From JALQUL01 sp964556425 (GTDB taxonomy: Bacteria; Pseudomonadota; Gammaproteobacteria; Burkholderiales; Burkholderiaceae_C): a stretch of DNA of 12,356 bases. Where the stretch lies: contig CAZKWC010000080.1 in assembly GCA_964556425.1 (NCBI GenBank), positions 1 to 12,356 on the forward strand, given 5' to 3'. The position numbers were made by a program, and so were the translations under genes. Shown piece by piece: positions 7,975 through 12,356 of this stretch. Position 1 is the first letter of the stretch; every line of letters starts with the position of its first letter. Below the pieces are notes generated by a model, which saw nothing but the letters and a program-made list of their open reading frames with translations, did no database searches and was not told where the DNA came from.

Positions 7975-9426
7975 TTATGATGTTAACTCAAGCGTTTCAG
8001 GTTTGGCACTATGACAAAATCCTAAAAATATTACAAGGCCTCCTTCTGCATGATTTTGAATCAAAATTTTGCCTCGGATTTGTTCAACTACACGTTCAAC
8101 AATAGATAAGCCTAAACCCGATCCCATTGCTTGACTTCTTGAGTTGTCAGCCCGGTAGAAAGGAGTTAAAAGATGTGTTAACTCCTCTTCTTTTACGCCC
8201 TGCCCATGGTCTCTAAAAACCAACCATTTTAATTGGGCGTATTCTGGATTCTTTGCAAAATGAATATTGTCTTGAAGTTGATTGCTTGTAGCTTCATAGA
8301 TTTCAATTTCAACTTGTTCTGGCTCAGTGTCTGGAGTTTTGCCATAGCGTCTGGCGTTTTCGCATAGATTCACAAATACTCGGTTGAGCTCAACCGAGTC
8401 TCCTTGAACCCAAAATGAACTTGGCAAAAAGTTATGCGTAAGCATAACAGGCCCCTCTTTATGACGAGTCACATGCTGAAAAGCGATGTTGACGACAGAG
8501 TTTAAATCGACCGCCACTAGTTGATTTTTAATTGGCCTTGCATACTCTAAAAACTTTCCTATCATTTGATCGAGTTGATCTATATCAGCAGTCATGGCCG
8601 TTCTTGCTTCAGCATCTTGAATGCTCATTTCAGCTTCAAGGCGAATTCGAGTAAGTGGAGTTCTTAAATCATGAGAAAGTCCTGCCAATAATAGAACTCG
8701 GTCATGTTCTAATTTGGCTAATTGTTTAGCCATTGAATTAAACCCTCGATTAACTGTACGAATTTCTGTGGTTTTGATATTTTCGTCTAGAGTATTTCCT
8801 GTGAAATCACCTTTTTGTACAGATAAAATGGCATCGACTAATTTTTTGAGAGGTTCATTGATTAAATCAGCTATTAATGCAGAGCCAAATAAAGACAAAC
8901 CTACGGTAACAAATAACCAGGTGACCCATGCTTCTGATGTAATGGGTGTGACTCGAGACGGGTCAGTTTGAAGCCAATAATTATCACCATCAATATCAAA
9001 ACTAATCCATAAGTCTGATTGGTGATTGACGCTGCTTGAAACAACAGTGTTGCTACCTAATTTGTCTAATAAAGCCCCTTTGAGCCGTTTATTTAATCGG
9101 TCATCTAAATAGGGGGCAACAACATCATTTGGTTCTCTGGGCACAATTCGAATACCCTCTTCAAGGGCAATAGCCTTTATTAGGGCAATGCGGTAGATAG
9201 GGTCAGCGTGAATTAGCGCAGTGCGACTTAGATTAATAAGTGAAGATATTTGCTGGGCAGATTGAATCGCTCTTGGTTCAGCTTCAAGTTCAATTGCTAC
9301 TTTAATCCATGCGGCGGTACAAGCACCCAACAAAATAGAGAGAAAAAAGAAAGTTCTCCAAAATAGACTCAGCCCTGGTCTAAAACGTCTAATGAGACGT
9401 GGCAATCTTGAAAATACTTTTTCCAT
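7975..9426 (-). CDS. risS: EnvZ/RisS-type sensor histidine kinase
   Basis: This inner-membrane sensor kinase phosphorylates an OmpR-type regulator, almost certainly the one encoded at 9804-10553. It has a cytoplasmic basic N-terminus, a first membrane helix about 20-43, a periplasmic sensor region about 44-164, a second helix about 166-188 and a HAMP linker about 190-245. The dimerisation/phosphoacceptor box is SHDLRTPLTR with H252. The ATPase domain shows the N-box NLCENARRYG (353-362), G1 DHGQG 406-410, the F-box FYRADNSRS 423-431 and G2 GSGLGL 435-440. All catalytic residues are present. A polar stretch of about 35 residues (363-398) lies between N and G1 boxes. The ATG has no visible Shine-Dalgarno. 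By family, EnvZ/RisS kinases answer osmotic, acid or intracellular conditions; the signal here is unknown. The gene is separated from its regulator by about 0.4 kb, which is wider than usual for such pairs. Confidence 0.93.
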   Translation of the reverse strand: MEKVFSRLPRLIRRFRPGLSLFWRTFFFLSILLGACTAAWIKVAIELEAEPRAIQSAQQISSLINLSRTALIHADPIYRIALIKAIALEEGIRIVPREPNDVVAPYLDDRLNKRLKGALLDKLGSNTVVSSSVNHQSDLWISFDIDGDNYWLQTDPSRVTPITSEAWVTWLFVTVGLSLFGSALIADLINEPLKKLVDAILSVQKGDFTGNTLDENIKTTEIRTVNRGFNSMAKQLAKLEHDRVLLLAGLSHDLRTPLTRIRLEAEMSIQDAEARTAMTADIDQLDQMIGKFLEYARPIKNQLVAVDLNSVVNIAFQHVTRHKEGPVMLTHNFLPSSFWVQGDSVELNRVFVNLCENARRYGKTPDTEPEQVEIEIYEATSNQLQDNIHFAKNPEYAQLKWLVFRDHGQGVKEEELTHLLTPFYRADNSRSQAMGSGLGLSIVERVVEQIRGKILIQNHAEGGLVIFLGFCHSAKPETLELTS

Positions 9427-9574
9427 TAGAGGTATGGGTGGTAATCAGAAAAGGTTGATTCTACTACTGGTTTAAAAATGAGAATGCATTGCAGTAGCAA
9501 GTGAGGGTTAAAACTTTATTTGAATAGAAATAGTTTTTTGCTTCGACTGTTGAATTGTCAGGTGAGGGTTGATC

Positions 9575-9640
9575 ATGAAAATCATTGAAAGACTCTGTAT
9601 AAAACTCATAAAAGTTTTGTGTAAGCAACTAGGGGTTTAG
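9575..9640 (+). CDS. Possible 21-residue amphipathic cationic peptide
   Basis: The frame reads MKIIERLCIKLIKVLCKQLGV. Basic or polar residues fall at 2, 5, 6, 10, 13, 17 and 18, and hydrophobic ones at 3, 4, 7-9, 11, 12, 14-16 and 19. That places charge on one face of an alpha helix and an oily surface on the other, with net charge about +4. GAGGG at 9564-9568 sits 6 nt before the ATG, a better ribosome binding site than most genes in this window have, and a T8 run begins 8 nt after the stop. It is antisense in direction to the regulator and kinase genes and lies between them. Such peptides can be small membrane proteins, toxins or kinase modulators. At 21 codons chance remains a serious explanation, and no homologue is recognised. 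Confidence 0.2.
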   Translation: MKIIERLCIKLIKVLCKQLGV

Positions 9641-9656
9641 TGAGTTGATTTTTTTT
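9626..9656 (+). terminator. Weak terminator-like element after the small frame
   Basis: CAACT (9626-9630) can pair with AGTTG (9643-9647) around a 12-nt loop, followed by one A and eight T (9649-9656). The stem is only 5 bp and overlaps the end of the small reading frame, so the T-run is the main evidence. Confidence 0.2.
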
Positions 9657-9803
9657 AGAGCCATAGTTATGGGTTTAACCCTTTACTTAACAATCTAAGG
9701 CAAACTGATGCTTCTAAAGTTTTGCTGCAAGATTGTTTATTGAGTAAAAAATTAGAAGGCTTATTTCACAATCAATACAATTGAAAAGTGAAAACTGGAC
9801 AAA

Positions 9804-10553
9804 TTAAATGGTTTTTTGNNNNNNNNNNNNNNNNNNNNNNNNNNNNNNNNNNNNNNNNNNNNNNNNNNNNNNNNNNNNNNNNNNNNNNNNNNNNNNNNNN
9901 NNNNNNNNNNNNNNNNNNCTTGAGATTTGTACGTCTAAACTACGATCAAAAGCTTCAAATTCGCGCCCTCTTGCCATTTGTGCTAATTTATCGCGAGATA
10001 AAGGCTGGCGCGGATGACGAACCAGAGTTTTTAGCATCGCAAACTCACCCGTAGTAAGGGGTATGTCTTGACCTTGTTTGGATAATGTTCTACGACCTAA
10101 ATCAAGCTCAAAAATGCCAAAATTAATTTTTTCATCTTCAAGGCTAGGCGCACCAGGTGTTTCGGTTTGCGGACGGCGACGCAAAACAGCTTGAATGCGA
10201 GCAAGCAATTCCCTTGGATTAAAAGGTTTGGGTAAATAATCATCAGCCCCAGTTTCTAGGCCTTTAATGCGATCATCTTCTTCGCCTCTTGCCGTTAACA
10301 TAATGATTGGGGTTAAATCTTTGATAGCCCTCAAGCGTTCAAGAATTGCTAGGCCGTTTTCTTCTGGCATCATTAAATCGAGCACCAACAAATCATAGCT
10401 ATCTCGAAGCATTAATTTGTCCATTGCTTTGCCATTTTCAGCTACATGCACTTCAAACCCCTCTTGAGTGAGGTAGCGCCTTAGTAAGTCACGCATACGT
10501 GAGTCGTCATCAACAACTAAAATACGGTCCGGTTTGTTGGAAGAATCTGACAT
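9804..10553 (-). CDS. risA: OmpR/RisA-family response regulator, C-terminus lost in scaffold gap
   Basis: This DNA-binding regulator is the likely phosphorylation partner of the kinase at 7975-9426. The receiver domain (about 10-122) has the acidic pocket D15-D17, phosphoacceptor D59 in LLVLDLMMPEENG, T87 and K109 in YLPKPF. The winged-helix output domain starts about residue 142 and includes LTTGEFAMLKTLVRHP and FDRSLDVQIS. Visible sequence ends at residue 211 at position 9919. The remaining OmpR-type C-terminus (the RLRR...GYGYVF segment of about 33 residues) would fall in the N-run. If the gap is truly about 100 nt, the frame would close with QKTI and a stop at 9804, close to the expected length; but 100 N may be only a placeholder. 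AAGGAG 7 nt before the ATG fixes the start. RisA versus OmpR naming is by betaproteobacterial context. Confidence 0.92.
   Translation of the reverse strand: MSDSSNKPDRILVVDDDSRMRDLLRRYLTQEGFEVHVAENGKAMDKLMLRDSYDLLVLDLMMPEENGLAILERLRAIKDLTPIIMLTARGEEDDRIKGLETGADDYLPKPFNPRELLARIQAVLRRRPQTETPGAPSLEDEKINFGIFELDLGRRTLSKQGQDIPLTTGEFAMLKTLVRHPRQPLSRDKLAQMARGREFEAFDRSLDVQISXXXXXXXXXXXXXXXXXXXXXXXXXXXXXXXXXXQKTI
9819..9918. other. Assembly gap (100 N)
   Basis: Exactly 100 consecutive N, the conventional scaffold-gap length. It removes the end of the response-regulator gene. The genes on both sides form a matching regulator and kinase pair in the same orientation, which supports the join, but the true distance is not known. 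Frames read across it on either strand carry no information. Confidence 0.97.
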
Positions 10554-10560
10554 GAGTGAA

Positions 10561-10566
10561 CTCCTT
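10561..10566 (-). promoter_or_regulatory. Strong ribosome binding site of the response-regulator gene
   Basis: On the minus strand AAGGAG is followed by 7 nt and the ATG at 10553. This is the best Shine-Dalgarno in the window; five of the nine main genes have none. Confidence 0.85.
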
Positions 10567-10590
10567 TGTGTTCATTAAAAACTAAATTGA

Positions 10591-10633
10591 ATTATGTGTT
10601 GAACTAAGCTAACACGGCTTACAATTTTGTAAC
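10591..10633 (-). promoter_or_regulatory. Putative OmpR/RisA-type promoter of the response-regulator gene
   Basis: On the minus strand GTTACAA (10633-10627) is followed by CATAATT (10596-10590); 31 nt lie between the GTTACA and CATAAT cores, and 37 nt then lead to the ATG. CATAAT is a fair -10 box and there is no good -35 box, as expected for an activator-dependent promoter. GTTACA resembles OmpR half-sites such as those in ompF. The same layout is found upstream of the divergent gene at 11173. Autoregulation is an inference. Confidence 0.4.
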
Positions 10634-10660
10634 AATTTGATTGTTGTAGTTCGGCTACAA
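10619..10660. repeat. Two inverted repeats of TTACAA/TTGTAA type
   Basis: TTACAATTTTGTAA (10619-10632) is a perfect 6-bp inverted repeat with a 2-nt centre. TTGTAGTTCGGCTACAA (10644-10660) is a perfect 6-bp inverted repeat with a 5-nt loop. They lie 66-107 nt upstream of the response-regulator start and share nearly the same half-site, which fits repeated binding by one regulator. The second could also be a small RNA hairpin. Confidence 0.45.
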
Positions 10661-10723
10661 AATATTGTTCTTGCTGTATTTTGGCATTATATTGTGATCT
10701 ATAAAATTGAAATTGGGTAGCTA

Positions 10724-10735
10724 GTTACAGTTACA
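10724..10735 (+). promoter_or_regulatory. Tandem GTTACA hexamers, possible regulator site
   Basis: GTTACAGTTACA is two direct copies of the same hexamer that appears in the two promoter-proximal sites. It lies about 170 nt upstream of the response-regulator start. OmpR-type proteins bind tandem half-sites about 10 bp apart; the 6-bp spacing here is shorter, so the assignment is tentative. Confidence 0.3.
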
Positions 10736-11093
10736 AACAAAAATTTAATAGGTCCTTATTTTTTTAGAAGGTTTAAGTCCAAAATTATGACTTGAAACAA
10801 CTTAATCGACTAAAAACGATTGTTAATTCTGTGTATTAGTTCTCAAATTGACTTGTATTATTTATTATGAGTCTTGGTTGTTAAAACTGAGCGAGCGACA
10901 TTGCTAGCATTGATCAACTACTGTATTGTCTTATTTTGTCAAAATTGAATTTATGAGAAAAATAGGGTGGTTTCATTTTAAAGCCTAGTGCCGCAGAAAG
11001 TTTTAATTGGGTTAGAGTTGGGTAAGAGCTTTGTTTAGTAATTGGCAATGAGTAATTGAACAATGGTAAGTGGTATTTTAAAAGTCACAACAG

Positions 11094-11135
11094 GTTACAA
11101 TTAACTGGCAAACAGCGTACAAAAGCATTCATAAT
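11094..11135 (+). promoter_or_regulatory. Putative OmpR/RisA-type promoter of the exported-protein genes
   Basis: GTTACAA (11094-11100) is followed by CATAATT (11130-11136); 30 nt lie between the GTTACA and CATAAT cores and 37 nt then separate CATAAT from the ATG at 11173. There is no good -35 hexamer. A start site near 11142 would place GTTACA around -45, where OmpR-type activators often bind. The layout copies that of the divergent response-regulator gene within 1 nt. Confidence 0.4.
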
Positions 11136-11161
11136 TAATCCGTTTGATTTTAGGTTTAAAT

Positions 11162-11167
11162 AGAGGA
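11162..11167 (+). promoter_or_regulatory. Ribosome binding site that chooses the second ATG
   Basis: AGAGGA lies 2 nt before the ATG at 11170 but 5 nt before the ATG at 11173. The second spacing is workable and the first is too short, so 11173 is the preferred start. Confidence 0.6.
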
Positions 11168-11172
11168 AAATG

Positions 11173-11433
11173 ATGTTACATCAAATATCGAGTAAGTGTA
11201 TTTTGGGTTTCATGCTCTTTATTGCAATGGTTTCACTCGTCCATGCACAGGTGCCAGTGGGTGGTCAAGCGCATCGATTTTACGGTGTGAATTCGGTTGT
11301 TTACGAACAAGCCCCAGGAACTCCCACTGAAGAAGCATTGCGTAACCGTAAATCAAAAAAAATCGCTAATGAAAAACGCTTAACGCCTGAAGAAAAATGG
11401 CAATTGCGTGAAGCATTAAAAAATGGTCAATAA
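11173..11433 (+). CDS. Small exported hypothetical protein
   Basis: The 86-residue product starts with a clear Sec signal peptide: one Lys, a hydrophobic core ILGFMLFIAMVSLV, and a V-H-A cleavage site before QVPVGG (an ATG 3 nt earlier would add one Met). The mature protein is only about 61 residues. Its first part (AHRFYGVNSVVYEQAPGTP) is mostly uncharged; its second part is strongly charged and helical (EEALRNRKSKKIANEKRLTPEEKWQLREALKNGQ). The closing LTPEEKWQLREAL resembles the (L/M)SPEER-x-QLR endings of small periplasmic proteins in Burkholderiales, a pattern I recognise without knowing a function. There are no cysteines after cleavage and no lipobox. The SIMPL gene follows 12 nt later, so the two are probably one operon. 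Its upstream region suggests control by the divergent regulator. Confidence 0.8.
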   Translation: MLHQISSKCILGFMLFIAMVSLVHAQVPVGGQAHRFYGVNSVVYEQAPGTPTEEALRNRKSKKIANEKRLTPEEKWQLREALKNGQ

Positions 11434-11445
11434 TTATTTAATTTT

Positions 11446-12213
11446 ATGAATAAATTCAATTCCTCAATGTTTTCTAGTTTCTTATCTTTAAAAACAATCG
11501 GTACGCAAGTATTATTTGTTGGTTTATTTAGTTTAACTGGCTTTCAAGCTATTGCTCAAGAGACGCCTTCTTCTATGGCCAACCATGCCACGAATATGAT
11601 TCAACTTTCTACTACTGCTTCAATGAGTGCAGCTCAGGACTTTTTAAAAATGAATCTGAGCACTGCCAAAGAGGGGGTAGAAGCAGCACAAGTACAAGAG
11701 CAATTAAAAAAGGCGGTTGATGAGGCTTTAAAACAATTAAAAACCAATGCAAGTGCTAATACTTATTCTGTGCAAACGGGTAGTTTTAGTTTAAATCCTA
11801 GATATAGTAATCAAGGCAAAATTAATGGTTGGCAAGGCACTGCCGAGTTAAGTGTGGAGGGCAAAGATTTTGGTGCAATTGCACAAGCTGCAGGAGCAGT
11901 TAAATCGATGGTCATCAGTTCAACTACTTTTAGTTTAAGTGAAGAAAAACGCTTAGAGGCCAACGCAAAAGCCCAAGCAATTGCTATAGAGCGTTTTAAA
12001 CAAAAATCAACAGGTATTGCTAAAAGTTTTGGGTTTACCGACTACACCATTAAAAATGTAGTGATTACAGAATCGGGAGGCGAATCAGAACCTATGTTTG
12101 CAGCTCGATCTAAAAATATGGTTTTTGCAATGGCCGATTCTGCACCGGTACCAGTACAAGCTGGAAGTTCGGAGGTACAGGTTAGAGTAAGTGGATCTAT
12201 TTTATTAAAATAA
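11446..12213 (+). CDS. Exported SIMPL (DUF541) domain protein
   Basis: The 255-residue product has a long basic N-region, a hydrophobic core (about 18-33) and an A-I-A cleavage site after residue 37, so it should be periplasmic or outer-membrane associated. The mature part fits the SIMPL/DUF541 family: an early strand (IQLSTTASM), a long helix (about 66-100), a central strand segment (SVQTGSFSLNPRY...GWQGTAELSVEG), the helix-rich LEANAKAQAIAIERFKQKSTGIAKSFGF (170-197), and a closing strand QVRVSGSILL. SIMPL proteins (YggE, BP26) lack a settled biochemical role; BP26 forms ring-shaped oligomers, and YggE is linked to oxidative stress. No Shine-Dalgarno is seen, so translation may be coupled to the gene ending 12 nt upstream. 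Met8 is a possible alternative start that would give a more usual signal length. Confidence 0.85.
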   Translation: MNKFNSSMFSSFLSLKTIGTQVLFVGLFSLTGFQAIAQETPSSMANHATNMIQLSTTASMSAAQDFLKMNLSTAKEGVEAAQVQEQLKKAVDEALKQLKTNASANTYSVQTGSFSLNPRYSNQGKINGWQGTAELSVEGKDFGAIAQAAGAVKSMVISSTTFSLSEEKRLEANAKAQAIAIERFKQKSTGIAKSFGFTDYTIKNVVITESGGESEPMFAARSKNMVFAMADSAPVPVQAGSSEVQVRVSGSILLK

Positions 12214-12356
12214 TTTTCGATTTTCACTTGAATCGTGTAATTTGAAAAAACCACGTACAAATTCTAGGTTTATTTCAAGGCAATTTTATCAATACAAGAG
12301 CTTGCTTGGTAGGGGGCAAGTCTCGAGTAATGATGCAGGGTTGTTTGACTACCCCC
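12214..12356. other. Unassigned tail of the window
   Basis: A weak hairpin CGATT...AATCG (12218-12235) follows the SIMPL stop without a T-run. The last 70 nt are less AT-rich than the spacers and several frames are open to the window edge: a plus frame from a TTG at 12242 (KKPRTNSRFISRQFYQ...), and two minus frames ending at stops near 12270 and 12278. None has a good start signal or a recognisable motif, so I cannot say which, if any, is a gene running past the edge. Confidence 0.4.

Larger units (their letters stand above)
9427..9818. other. 392-nt AT-rich spacer between kinase and regulator genes
   Basis: No conserved gene is visible. It holds a 9-nt direct repeat GTGAGGGTT (9501-9509 and 9562-9570), a 21-codon reading frame on the plus strand (9575-9640) followed by an eight-T run, and the palindrome GGGTT-T-AACCC (9671-9681). 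On the minus strand I find no ribosome binding site and no clear promoter for the kinase gene. The right edge is the scaffold gap, so the true spacer length depends on where the regulator gene ends. Confidence 0.6.
10554..11172. other. Long non-coding divergent region
   Basis: Between the regulator gene and the exported-protein gene there is no supportable coding frame. The left third carries a cluster of TTACAA/TTGTAA-type sites: the inverted repeat TTACAA-TT-TTGTAA (10619-10632), the hairpin-capable TTGTAG-TTCGG-CTACAA (10644-10660) and the tandem hexamer GTTACAGTTACA (10724-10735). The right end has another GTTACA (11094-11099). From about 10740 to 11090 there are only weak short hairpins, for example AATCG...CGATT near 10805-10822, and no convincing promoter and terminator pair for a small RNA. 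Confidence 0.6.

Noticed and set aside
8714..8971. 85-codon open frame on the plus strand inside the kinase gene
   Set aside because: Antisense to the HAMP and second membrane helix coding region of an intact kinase, with no independent support.
9671..9681. Palindrome GGGTT-T-AACCC
   Set aside because: A single 11-bp site with no neighbouring promoter or repeat of the motif; not enough to call an operator.
9788..10054. Plus-strand frames that run across the N gap
   Set aside because: They exist only because N is read through; the real coding sequence on the right side is the response regulator on the other strand.
10736..11093. Possible small RNA gene in the long divergent spacer, as with OmpR-controlled sRNAs elsewhere
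   Set aside because: No plausible promoter with correct spacing and no intrinsic terminator could be found; only weak 5-bp hairpins occur.
12302..12336. GAG-CTTGC...GCAAG-T-CTC stem in the tail as a possible structured RNA
   Set aside because: The stem is short, has a bulge and a 10-nt loop, and the rest of the region matches no RNA family I recognise.

Overview
The window is AT-rich bacterial chromosome. It looks like a low-GC betaproteobacterium of the Burkholderiales, possibly a small-genome freshwater type. The evidence is the gene set (Mfd, IspD, IspF and an OmpR/EnvZ-type pair most like Bordetella RisA/RisS) and the protein sequences. Genus cannot be settled from the sequence alone. 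There is no insertion sequence, phage gene, tRNA, rRNA or CRISPR array. Positions 9819-9918 are exactly 100 N, which is a scaffold gap.

Layout: a PhoD-type exported phosphatase (152-1744, +) converges on serB (1777-2520, -). Upstream of serB on the same strand is mfd (2628-6182, -), with a terminator-like hairpin between them. A divergent 291-nt spacer separates mfd from ispD (6474-7220, +), which is followed after an unusually wide 202-nt spacer by ispF (7423-7902, +). A near-perfect bidirectional terminator (7928-7962) separates ispF from the convergent histidine kinase gene (7975-9426, -). Its partner response-regulator gene (9804-10553, -) lies about 0.4 kb further upstream and is interrupted by the scaffold gap. 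Past a 616-nt non-coding region, two exported-protein genes run on the + strand: a small hypothetical protein (11173-11433) and a SIMPL/DUF541 protein (11446-12213). The last 143 nt are unassigned.

How the genes fit together: SerB, IspD and IspF are core metabolism (serine synthesis and the MEP isoprenoid pathway), and Mfd couples DNA repair to transcription. The accessory interest is on the right. The regulator gene and the divergent exported-protein pair have closely matching upstream layouts: GTTACAA, then about 30 nt, then CATAATT, then about 36 nt to the start codon. GTTACA resembles OmpR half-sites, so the regulator may control both itself and the exported pair. A possible 21-residue amphipathic cationic peptide is encoded between regulator and kinase. 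Most of the window is ordinary housekeeping; the regulator, spacer and exported-protein block (9427-12213) is the part worth a second look.
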